DNA from: Apus apus
Lineage: Eukaryota > Chordata > Aves > Apodiformes > Apodidae
Direction: 5' to 3'
DNA length: 64,000 nucleotides
Assembly: GCF_020740795.1 (NCBI RefSeq)
Contig: NC_067283.1
Location: 127,320,568 to 127,384,567, forward strand
Positions 51,428-61,876 of the stretch are shown here, one piece after another; the first letter of the stretch is position 1; each line of letters begins with the position of its first letter. A model generated the notes under the pieces. It was not told the DNA's origin, ran no database searches, and saw only the letters and a program-made list of their open reading frames with translations. Made by a program: the position numbers and the translations under genes.

Positions 51428-51604
51428 TGCTCCTCAGCTGCATCCAGCAAACAAGGAATGCTCTGCTTGTACTTTCCAGCCACAAGAATTTTAGCAGCTA
51501 CAAATGTTGGCTTATGTGACTCTGCTCCCAAACACATTTTTACAGTTTGGCTCATAAATGTAAACACACATGTTCCATATAAGCACAACTGCAGCAACAG
51601 CAGC
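51428..51604 (-). CDS. Possible cassette exon upstream of the assigned ZNF704 exons
   Basis: A 177-base block open on the minus strand, about 59 residues, including AESHKPTFVAAKILVAGKYK then QSIPCLLDAAEE. The acceptor has a strong pyrimidine tract (GCTTTGCTTCTCTCTTGAAG) and the donor is GCA|GTAAGTAG. An in-frame TGA overlaps the acceptor, so the frame is open only within the exon. It begins with one base of a split codon and ends with two. That is symmetric and is exactly the phase required by the 48277-48380 exon, giving ...AAEEQ-KSSEELD. I recognise no family, and no known ZNF704 segment comes to mind. It could be a lineage-specific cassette or a chance exon-like sequence. Confidence 0.35.
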
Positions 51605-51814
51605 CTTCAAGAGAGAAGCAAAGCATAAAACTGAAGACAGGAACCACTTAAGCCATCTGCATTTAGTCAGCATCACATGTGAGTCAATGCTTGAAGACTT
51701 TTCCAGTTTTCTCTGCTGGGAAGTTGAACCTGAACACAACTGTTCAACAGTATTTGCACTCAGAGGCAAAAATAACTTGTTTGTTACACATGGATTGTTC
51801 ACAAACCAGTACAT

Positions 51815-52458
51815 TATCCATGACCCAGCAGTGTGTCCTTGCTGCCAAGAGGGCCAACAGAATCCTGGGATGCATAGGGAAGAATGTGGCCATTAGGTCG
51901 AGAGTGGTCTTTCTCCCCCTCTATGCTGCCCTGGTGAGGCCACAGCTGGAATACTGAGTCCTGTTCTGGGCTCCACAGTTCAGTAGAGACAGGGAACTAC
52001 TGGAGAGAGTCCAGCAGACAGGAATGAAGATGACTGGGGGATTGGAGCATCTCTCTTATGAGGAAAGGCTGAGAGAGCTGGGACTCTTTAGCCTTGAGAA
52101 GAGAAGGTTGAAGGGAGATTTTATAATTGCCTATTAGTATCCAAAGGGTGGGTGCAAGGAGGATGGAGCCAGACCCTTTTCAGTAGTTCCCAGTGACAGG
52201 ACGACAGGCAACGGGCACAAGCTGGAACACAGGAAGTTCCATTTAAATATGAGTAATATCTTCCTTATGGTGAGGGTGACAGAGCCCTGGAACAGGCTGC
52301 CCAGGGAGGTTGTGGAGTCTCCTTCCCTGGAGATATTCAAGATCCACCTGGATGCAGCCCTTGTAACGTGCTCTAGGGGATCCTGCTTAGCAGGGGAGTT
52401 GGACTAGATGATCTCTGGAGGTCTCTTCCAACTCTGATGATTCCATGATTCTGTGATT
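51815..52458 (+). mobile_element. CR1 LINE 3' fragment
   Basis: Begins at the CR1 block DPAVCPCCQEGQ/TQQCVLAAKRANRILGC, then LYAALVRPQLEY, and runs through the complete 3' untranslated region. It ends GGACTAGATGATCTCTGGAGG...GATTCCATGATTCTGTGATT. 5'-truncated and broken by stops. Confidence 0.94.
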
Positions 52459-53070
52459 TCACCACTGGTAAGGTGATTTTCTGCAAACTTAAGTTATAAT
52501 CCCTGACATTGCTTATACTGCTATTAGGTGTAATGAAATATAAATCACTTGGAAGATCATGTACTGCATCAGTCTCCCAGTGCTGTCTTCCAACTTCTGG
52601 ACACATATATTTGTGTCAGCCCAGTCTGCAGTGGAGACCAAGCAGTTTTGGAACCTTTATTTCTGGAGTCTTCGTAAATCAAAACACAAACTAGTCGCTA
52701 AATTATAATGAACCACCTGAGACATAATCAGCAGAAATTAGAGGACCTTGGGAACAGATCTTTTACCATGTCTCTCAGCTTCATGTCTCTCTGCTTCTTC
52801 AACAGGGAGAATGGTTTCACTTGATCCCTGCAATACCCTAACCTAGCCAGGCTGGTATTTAAAGGTGTCCTTTTCTTTAATAGCCAAGCTCAAATTAAAC
52901 TTAATTATTACCCTCACTAGTAATAACAGAAATCTTCTGAAAGAAATAAAAATCCTCAACTACATTCTACAGGAAAAATAAAAAGATTTTAGGTATCTTC
53001 AATTCATCATTAATGGCAAAGACAACATCCTAACAAAGAATCAGCAAGAAAAGCAATGCATGTGACTGTG

Positions 53071-53164
53071 ACTCCAGACAAGTAACTCTTGTCTGGAGTA
53101 ACAAGTACTCTTCCATCTTGAGTACATCTTCCAGTACAAGTAACAAGCACTCTTCCATCTTGAG
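53071..53164. repeat. Perfect 12-bp hairpin followed by a 42-bp-period direct repeat
   Basis: ACTCCAGACAAG (53071-53082) and CTTGTCTGGAGT (53088-53099) are perfect reverse complements around a 5-base loop. Overlapping its end, TAACAAG(T/C)ACTCTTCCATC followed by TTGAG occurs at 53099-53122 and again at 53141-53164. No downstream T-run makes it a polymerase III terminator. Its function is unknown. Confidence 0.85.
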
Positions 53165-53493
53165 CAAAGACCTACAATACCATGCAACGAAATCTTATCA
53201 ACCCATAAAATGTCTTTCATTTACAATAATATTTAGTTACCATTAACAACTCAAAATACTGACAGTACAGATATATAAATGATCTTGTGAGCTGCAGTTA
53301 AGTTTAATTGTTGATCATGAAGATTAAAAATTAACTCTCTTGCCAAAGACAAAAGGAAAAATTGTAAAGAGAATGACTCATACAACCAGTTCAAGGTCCT
53401 GAGAACTTTTTAGTAAAAGCTGTAACTTATCACAATAAAGAAAAAAGCAAAGGGAAATGTTTTCCAAGATTTCATTAAATCATTACACTACTA

Positions 53494-54030
53494 TAATAGA
53501 ATCATACAGTGGTTTGGGTTGGAAAGGACCTTAAAGATCACCTCATTCCACCCTCCTTGCCATGGCCAGGGGCATCACTCACTAGACCACGTTGCTCAAA
53601 GCCCCATCCAACCTGGCCTTGAACTCCTCCAGGGAGGGGGCATCCACAGCTTCCCTGGACAACTTGTTTCATTGTTTCACCACCCTCACACTAAATAATT
53701 CATTCCTAATATCTGATCTAAATCTACCCTCTTTCAGCTTGAAGCCATTACCTCTTGTCCTATCTCTAATCTCTCTGGTGAAAAGTCCCTCCCTCCCTTT
53801 CCTATAGATAACTGGAAGGCTGCTATAAGAACTCCCCGGAGCCTTCTCTTCTTCAGGCTGAACAGCCCCAACTCCCTCAACCTGTCTTCATAGGAGAAGT
53901 GCTCCAGCCCTCTGATCAACTTTGTGGCCCTTCTCTAGACTTGTTCCAACCTTCTTACATTGCAGGCCTGTGAGCTGGACGCAGTGCTCCAGGTTGGGGT
54001 CTCATGACAGCAGAGGGGTGGAGTCAGGAG
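53494..54030 (-). mobile_element. CR1 LINE 3' fragment
   Basis: Minus-strand CR1 tail beginning AATAGAATCATACAGTGG...GGTTGGAAAGGACCTTAAAG. It continues through the 3' untranslated region into the end of the coding part ([20 protein letters not shown] on the minus strand) and stops near GTTGGGGTCTCATGACAGCAG. 5'-truncated. Confidence 0.94.
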
Positions 54031-55139
54031 CATTACTATTTACACAACAAAAAAGAGAACTAGCATTTGATGTCTAAAGCACAATGATATGATGAACTGA
54101 TTAGAAGCTAGGGATTTCTGCCTTTACTCATCATGGCCAAACACAGAATTCACCTTTCACGCTCGTAACTTAGTGATATATTTGCGGATTAGTTAATATA
54201 AAGAATAACTGACCTTTCTGTGTCTCTGCTGTTCTGGTTACACACCGGAATTTTTGTAGGATACTAACAATGAACAGAAATTACCATCTAAAACTTTATT
54301 ATACTAGGACAGGAACTTTTCTGCTAAAAACCATAATTCCTCAATTTCTCAAGGGAAAAAGAAAAATGCTTCAAAGGCTACCTCTAAGTGCCAAGCTGAA
54401 AGATTTTGTGATTCAATTTTTCAAAGGATTTTTGGAAGTCTGGCTGCTCTATTAGAGTCTGAGGAGAGCTGATAGGTCACCAGGAGTAATGCAGATACAG
54501 ACTTCTTATCTGAAGTGTAATGGTCTAAAGACAATAAAAAGGCTCTGTAAATTAGTTGCATCATATGGGAGACATTCACAGAGTAGTTCTCAGCATCCTG
54601 AAGAAGAAAATAGGTTTAACAGAAGAACTGAAGAGAAAGTGGTGTGTAATGCAGGTGTGTTTCTCAAAGTCTTTTACTTTTCCTTGCATCAGATCATGCA
54701 GCACCTTCCACTGTTCCAAAACAGAAGCACTAGAACTCTGTGCTCTAGCCTTTATGATTAAAAGCACTGAAACTTGACAGAGAAGAATCCATTCATTTTA
54801 CAACTGTTTTATAGATTTAAGTAACCAAGAAAAGGTAATATCTGGTTGTAAAGGCTGGCAGACCTACTCCCCCATACATGGGGGCCTTGCCTGCCTCTCC
54901 TTCTGCTTCCCCTGGGCCTCCACAAGCCCCAAGCAGATGGTTCCCCAGGCCAGGCGTGTCCCCAGGGAGCCCCTGGAGAACCCGTTCCCAGTGCCCTCTG
55001 CTCCCTACAGGGGCACAACCCAGTGATGGTTGCTCTGTAGGTTACCACCACACCAGACCTCTTCAGGGGGTGCCAACAGAGCTGCACCAGTAACAAAAAG
55101 ATACCAAACTACTGTGATGTCTGTTGTCTGGTGCAAACA

Positions 55140-55418
55140 CATCCCATGGGCGAGGGACAAGGGCAATGGGTGCAAACTGGAACATAGGAGGTTCCACATA
55201 AACATCAGAAAAAACTTCTTTACTGTGAGAGTGACAGAGCACTGGGACAGGCTACCCAGAGAGGTTGTGAAGTCTCTCTCTCTGGAGACATTCAAAACCC
55301 ACCTGGACGCGTTCCTGTGTGAATGTGCTCTATGTGATCCTGCTCTGGCAGGGGAATTGGACTAGATGATCTTTCGAGGTCCCTTCCAACCCCTAAGATT
55401 CTGTGACTCTGTGATTGT
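55140..55418 (+). mobile_element. Short CR1 LINE 3' end
   Basis: Only the extreme 3' part of a CR1: GGAACATAGGAGGTTCCACA, then GGCTACCCAGAGAGGTTGTG, then GGACTAGATGATCTTTCGAG and a tail ATTCTGTGACTCTGTGATT. The translated fragment ends ALAGELD. The GC-rich 54.88-55.11 kb stretch just before it is not recognised. Confidence 0.92.
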
Positions 55419-56169
55419 TTCAACAAGGTTATCACTTAGAGAAAGAAAATTCCACACTTCTGAGCACTGATGCATTCTTTGGGGAAAGGGGCTGGACTGC
55501 CTCCTACAATGCCCAAGAGGTACTGCTCAACACAATGCAAATTATCATGCTGAGAACTGAAAATAATGGAAACTAAAAAAACCCCCAAAGGTCAAATGTA
55601 ACAAGAAGCGTGCCAAGAAGTGCTGTGATGGGCTAAGGGGACATCTGATGCCACTTGAGAGAGAGCAGGACGCCTTGCCTCTCCAGGTAGCTGGTGTTCC
55701 CACTACAGAGCTTGCTGCTGAAGAGCAGAACTGTGTGTGACTCACACCCAGCCCTGCAGCCAGAGCCACCCAAACACTGCTATGGCTGACATCTCTTTTT
55801 CACAAGGCTCTCTCACAGAGCCTTCTGCTAAGCACGTTTTAGTCATAATTCTTCCTTAACCTTTGAGAACAGTTATTTTACCAGCGATTAGCTGAAGATA
55901 TCCTTAGGGCAGATGCTACAGGAATTTTCTCTTTCCCAAAGTAAAATACAAAATGCAAGACTGGAAATGTTTTGTTCTTCCTCCTTCTTCCCCTTCATCT
56001 ATTGCAAACAGTATGGTTCCCACTTTGACTTAATTTAATTCCAGCATTCCCAAAATACGTGTTATAATATCAATGCTTATATACAATCCTAACACACCTA
56101 TCTGGATAATGTTTAGTACAATTTATCTATAAAAGGTGCTAAGTCATTTAAAAATAATATTTAAGAGCT

Positions 56170-56190
56170 TTCCCACACACACACACATTA
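56170..56190. repeat. Short (CA)n tract
   Basis: About seven CA units. Minor simple-sequence repeat. Confidence 0.8.
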
Positions 56191-58904
56191 AAATATACTT
56201 TTTTTTCCTAGTAAAGTATACACAGATGAAACACTTCTAAAAGCCTTATCCCCTTTTCCTCTCACCCAGGAGCCACAGGCTTGCTCTCCTGCTGCTACCT
56301 CGAACTAGTAAAACAAATAAGATGGTGAGCACTTTGCTGAAATCAAATAAATCTCCAAAAATACTCACAGGGTCAGTTTCTGTTTATGGTTATTAAACAG
56401 ACATCCCATCTTGTTAAGCTTGCTAATTCCTTCCTTTTTAAAGCTAGAGGCTAACCGAATTAGGAAGAAAAAAGCCATTGATTCTGAAACAGGTTGTCCA
56501 CAGCCGCCAATACTGTTGAAAGAGAAGACACTAGAGGCAGAATCATCTTTGAGATGACCTTCTGCTCCCTGCTAAGGTGAGATGTTATATTCCAAAGAGT
56601 GGAATTTCCAAACAGTAAACCACAGTTTCTATGGCATACGTGAGTCAATAGGTGACAGTGCTGTAAAGCATCTTCCAGGGTCCTCCCTGCTATTGCAGTG
56701 ATCCAGGAAACAAACATCATGGCTCACACAACTGGTTTTCACCCTTCTCAATTCATTAGAAACCTGCTTCAAAACAGGGAAGGCGCAGAGTTAATGTCCT
56801 CTCCACTCCCTCCTTCAGTTCATCACCATGTCCTTGGACCAATTTTGCAAGGTTACACTGACAACAGTACCTGTGATAGCCAGTTGACAGCTATTTTGTC
56901 TACACACACTCTACTGAAGAGCATCCAGGTACAGCTCTTCAGATGGATTTCTATTTCCCTCATCATCTTACAAGTCTGTCTTCATCTCTTTGTTGATGTT
57001 AGTACATCCATCATGAACAGAGCTGCTCCAAGTATTCTTGATATGGTCTTGCCCATATCTTCTACAAACACAGTAGTACTTCATGTCTCTCCTGAAATCT
57101 CTGATTTCCCTTACAAGGATAGCTCAGTCATTTGTAACTAATCTAGCCCCACTGTCGTTCTATTAATCACTTGTTTACAGCTAATGAAGTTGGAATTAAT
57201 TGGTGCTAATGAACATTTTTTATATTTTGAAAGGGTGACAAAAATGCTTCCTTTAAAATAAACGAATATGACTGACACGATCTTTACATCCAATCTGATC
57301 ATAGACTAGATTTTCTTTATTTTTCCTTCTCAGTTTTGATTTTCTGAAGGAAGATAATTATGGAGATAAGAGCAGTTCCAGATAGTTTTCAGGTAGGTTA
57401 GGAAGGTATATAGTACAAATATCAGGAAAGCATAAACACTGACACTTTCCATGTGGGGCTTTGTCAGCCATTTGGTCTGGCACTCTCTGGCCAGCACTAA
57501 CTGTTTCAAAGGAAGACGCAACTGGGACATTGCCATGATCAATATACTATCCCATTCTCAGTAATTATGGATTTCCTTATACTCTGTGACCAGATTAAAA
57601 AACAACAAACAAAACAAAAACACCAAAATGCTCTAATCTTCCAATACATCTTTTATCAACTATGGCTCTGGATAGTCTTCCATAATACCTCTCTGCTTTC
57701 TACTGTCCTCATGTCTGGGCTTCAGTCATGTTCTACAGCACAGATCACTGCACTCTCGTTAAGTTATTCAGGAGACAAATATTACCTTTTATCAGGTTTG
57801 TTTCAGTTACTTTTCTGATTGTTCTGTTGTTTTCACAGTACCAAGACAAGGAGAACAGAAGCTGTAACTGCAACCTTTGCTCAGAATTGCTTTATTTGAT
57901 ATGACAATCCCTCCTAAAAATTTCCTTTTTGATGTGACCATATACAATTACTTCAGTATTCCCTTATACCAAGACCTTTCTACATTTATCAAGCCACAGT
58001 TCAGAATAAACACCACTGCCAAGGAAGAAAAGATAACAGGAGTTTCTGAAAGATAATGTCTCAGTGAGTCAGAGACCCGGCCACTGTATGATATAATTTA
58101 TAGCAACCCCTGGTTGCTCCAAATTTAATATGAATAATATAAAGCAAAGACACAGAGGCTATTCCAGTGGCAAGAAACTGATTTTAGTGATTCTAAGCTG
58201 GGTCAATTCAGGAGACAATCTAATGTTCTCACTAACTGGTGATGATTACAGGCTGAAATAGATACCACTACATTAAAAATACATTCTGGAGTAAGTAAAA
58301 ACATATCACACATATTCTACTCTGTATAATCCTTTTCCATTCTGTAATCTCCTTTCAGGTCACATGTAGTTTGTCATTAGTTCTTTACAATTCTTCAGGA
58401 AGATTTTTGTTGTTGTTGTTTTATTTTAATCTCACATTTATAGATAAGAGGATTCTGCTGTTTGGTTAAAATGCACCTGAAATTAAAATCTGACATTATG
58501 TACTGTAGAAGTATCACCACCAGAAGATCTCCAGACCTAATCAACACAGTGTCTCTCAATAAGGACAACCAAACTTTGGTCTCTCAAGAAACAAGTAGGA
58601 CACAAAGCCATCTGTCCTCTGAACCATCTCTTATAAAGATGAAATATATTTAGGCCAAACACTTCTTGCCTTTAAAACAATTGTTTGACCCTTTCAAGGA
58701 TCTCCCTAACAACTTACCTTCTTCCACAGGAACCAAATGCAAACTAACAGATGGCCACACACTCACTAGAGCTGAGAAGAGTGTGGGAAACTGTTCTTTT
58801 CTTCCTCACATAAGTCTAAACAAAATGCCTTTTAAGCCAGCGAAGGCCTTCTGCTGATTACTCCCAGCTAACGGACTAAAACAGATGTGCTACTCAAGGA
58901 CAAC

Positions 58905-59498
58905 TGAAACCAAAACAATGGATGTGGTATGGGACAGAAAGGATGGGTGACAAGTCATACCTTGCCCCTGATAGTCACCACCCTACCTTGGGGTTCTTGG
59001 ATGCTAATTGGCTCTGGACAGTGACACTGACTGGACAGGTGGGTCATGGGGTATATAAAAGGCAGCAAGTGCTGCAGGTGGGCCCCCCCTGAGCCCCGTT
59101 AGGATGCTTTCTGCGTGGGACACCCCCCCTGCTGTGGACACTGGTGCTGGGACCCTGCCTGCCTGCCTGCCCCGGGTCCAGCCTGGGCCTCAGTGCCGAG
59201 CGTGCTGGGGTCCTGAGCCCTGCGGTCGGGGCCGGAGCCCCCTCCCCGTGTTGCTGCTGGTTGAGGGGAAGCCAATGGCTGCTGCCACTAGGTATGGAGC
59301 CATCTGGGACAAGCCCCGGAGGGTAACATCACCCCCCCCAACACACACTCTCCTCTCCCCATACTTGTACACACAGCACGACCTCTCAAGGAAGACTGAC
59401 GTCGGGCTTCCTCCCTTCGGTCCTCAACCCTCTCTCAGAGAGAACACCTTAAAAGCACAGTACCTTTTGCATCACCTCCCCAAAGGACACATTCTTAC

Positions 59499-59543
<45 letters not shown>

Positions 59544-59673
59544 GGTAACCATTTACATTAATATTTTCCCTAAACATCATCCCTCAGTTTGTGTTAACCC
59601 TTAATAAACCGGTTAATTAGTAAACTAAACATTGGTCTCAGCAGCAATTTGTGAGCACGGTGGGGGTGTATCA
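58905..59673 (+). mobile_element. Probable second LTR (solo) of an avian endogenous retrovirus
   Basis: A GC-rich, promoter-like block in AT-rich DNA. On the plus strand it has a TATA box (TATATAAAA, 59052-59060), a GC-rich leader with CTGC repeats, and AATAAA (59603-59608). It ends GGTGTATCA. This TATA-to-polyA order over about 770 bases is LTR-like. With the start taken at TGAAACC (58905), the flanks ACAAC and ACTAC match at four of five bases. A start near TGTGGTATGG (58924) is also possible. An open frame of 166 codons from 59104 crosses a TA microsatellite and resembles no protein. No internal retroviral genes are seen. Confidence 0.5.
59502..59539. repeat. (TA)n microsatellite inside the probable LTR
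   Basis: About 19 perfect TA units, encoding only a tyrosine/isoleucine run in any frame. Confidence 0.95.
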
Positions 59674-61684
59674 ACTACCGCTCCAAAACACGGTCCCGCG
59701 GCGGCCCTTCCTCTGTGAGAGGCAGCGCCACATGTGACCCTCAGTCTTACTCAACATCCCCTCCAAACTTGGGGGGGGAAGTTGCAAAAGCACCTGACAG
59801 CCGATAGCCGCCCTGGCATTGGCTCTTGACAAAGAGCTTAGTCTTCTTATCCTATGATTTAAAAATCTGCTGCGCTGATACAAACTGATTGATTATGAAA
59901 ACAGACACTACAACAGAAATCTCCCAGAGCGTTGAAGAAGACCATGTCTATAAGGAATGCCTGTGAAGCCTCTGAGCAGAGCACGACCTCCTGAGCACGA
60001 GCCAGAGGTAACTGACACCCCACAGCCATGTCAAGGCATCCCCAGAGCTGCCAGCTTCCTGAGGCAGTCAGCATGCAGAAAGGTCAGGGCTTCCTAAAAG
60101 CATCGACCCCTGTGCGTGTGTATGTGACTATCCCAGAGATCCCAGGCAGGAACAACTGCACTCTCCACAATTCTCCACAAGAATATGGAGGTATCTATGT
60201 AAAGTAGAATAAGAAAGTCTAGACCATCTAAACTGTGTATTCAAGATGGCAGCCAGTGTTCAATGATGTCAGACACCAGGCACCCTTACTATACATGTTT
60301 CTTCATTGTTCAACACTAACTCCTGTACTGGAGATTCTCCTCCTTAACAATCTCACTGGTGATGACGATTTCAAAATAATCTCCTGTAAGCAATTAAAAT
60401 AGTTTCCCTGTATTTCCTAGCGCAGGATGTTCTCTTAAGAGTACAATGTTCTAACTGATAAATTATGGCAGATGAGTCATTATTTAGTTTAATTTATGTT
60501 AGGATTATTTGTCTGAAGTCCTGCATCCCAGATTATGACTTAAAAATCACAAAACCAGGTAAGCAAAATAGATACTTATACTTTGAATGAAACAAAGACA
60601 GAACTTTATACAAGTGGTATTATGAAAATAAAAATTTATTAGGAAGTCTTATGAAACTTGCTTTTTTGATAAACCGCTGTCAGCATACAAGATGGTAAAT
60701 TGATATGGATTAAAACTGAAGGGGGGGTATTGAGAATATTTATAAGTATTCCCCATCTAAATGTTTTTCCAAGATGCTTTTAACATTAAACATTAATTGT
60801 GCTATAGTAAGTCCATTCTATGAGTCCAGGGGTGTGGGTTTTGTTGTTTATTTATTTATAATTACTTGAATGTTTTGCATTTAAAAGAATGAAACCACTG
60901 ACATAATACATGGTAGAAGAAGACTACATTTTGCTTAACTCTACTGTCATCTTTAGTATTCTAGTCTGAAATTCAACCTTTTTTTTTAATTACGAGAAAC
61001 TGAGCTGTGACCTGCAGGTATCAAAGGGAAACTGAGAATACACTGCCCGGCCTCTGGTTAGCACTATCTCTTTTTCTGTTTTTGTATTATTAGGACTGGC
61101 CTAAGGGTCTAGTTTCTTTGTTTCATATACCAAACCTAGAAGTGCCTGAGTGTGTGCAATGCTCCATGATAACAAATGAGTTTATAGTCACAGAAGCAAT
61201 GACATTTAAAGTTTTTTGCTACGATTATTTAAATAATTCTTTTCACACACAATACAGTGAACGCCACCTTTCTTCAGAATGGAAGAAAGTCTTTGGGAGC
61301 ACTGTCATTACTTCAGTCTTAAAATTTTAGCCACTAGAAACGTAGGCTTGGAGAGCCGAAGAGAACTGCAAATGTGAATCATCCTGCTTTGCATACCATC
61401 AGGCAGACAGTGCATAATTTACATAAATTCAAACATCGTCTTCTCCTCAGCTTCTTCCCTGTCATCCTAGTTTCTCTGTCTTGTGATGCTCTGCTCTGGT
61501 TTTCCTACATTCCCCTTTTTTCTTGACACTGGACTTACCCTAGCTCGTCTGCCTTTTCCTACAGCTATCAGAATTTCTGGAAGAAAAAAATATCCTGCTA
61601 CAGTTTAATGAAAACTCAAAGGTGAAGATAAATAAAGCTGTTAACAAATACATAAATAAAGAGGCAAAAAAGAGTAGCTTCAAC

Positions 61685-61876
61685 CTGTGAGAAGCTGGTT
61701 GTCAAGGTTTCGTGCCTGCTTAACATCCACTTTCGTCAACTCATCTCTGCAGTACCGGACAACCACAGCTTCCTCCTCACTGCTCTCCTGGGAGCCCCCA
61801 GTTAGGATGTTAGCTACTTCAGACAGAAGAGATGTGGCCTTCATGGAGAAAGAGTTACTTCTCCATGAGCCACTGT
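61685..61876 (-). CDS. Unassigned coding exon, possibly an upstream or alternative ZNF704 exon
   Basis: A 192-base minus-strand block with strongly protein-like sequence: SGSWRSNSFSMKATSLLSEV, then ANILTGGSQESSEEEAVVVR, then YCRDELTKVDVKQARNLDN and QLLT. It is bounded by GTTGGTTTCAG (acceptor, right of 61876) and ACAG|GTTGAAG (weak donor, left of 61685). An in-frame TGA follows at once if the donor is not used. Phase is 1 at both ends, so it cannot join 48277-48380 directly and would need another exon between. A methionine just upstream (MLVSDSG) makes an alternative start possible. I do not recognise the protein. Its strand and position fit ZNF704, but it could also be the last exon of another gene ending QLLTG. 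Confidence 0.5.

Larger units (their letters stand above)
48381..61684 (-). other. ZNF704: DNA upstream of the assigned ZNF704 exons, probably intron
   Basis: About 13 kb, probably within a large 5' intron of ZNF704. It holds five CR1 fragments, a nested inverted-repeat element, a probable LTR, a hairpin/tandem cluster and a candidate cassette exon, each listed separately. Between these, for example 55.4-58.9 kb, I see no supported gene. Confidence 0.55.

Noticed and set aside
57780..57900. Possible minus-strand exon with GTAATA donor and about 37 open codons
   Set aside because: There is no convincing acceptor. Its end phase does not fit the 48277-48380 exon, and it has no family similarity.
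59104..59604. 166-codon frame in the GC-rich block at 59 kb
   Set aside because: It lies within the probable LTR, runs through a TA microsatellite and has no recognisable domain.
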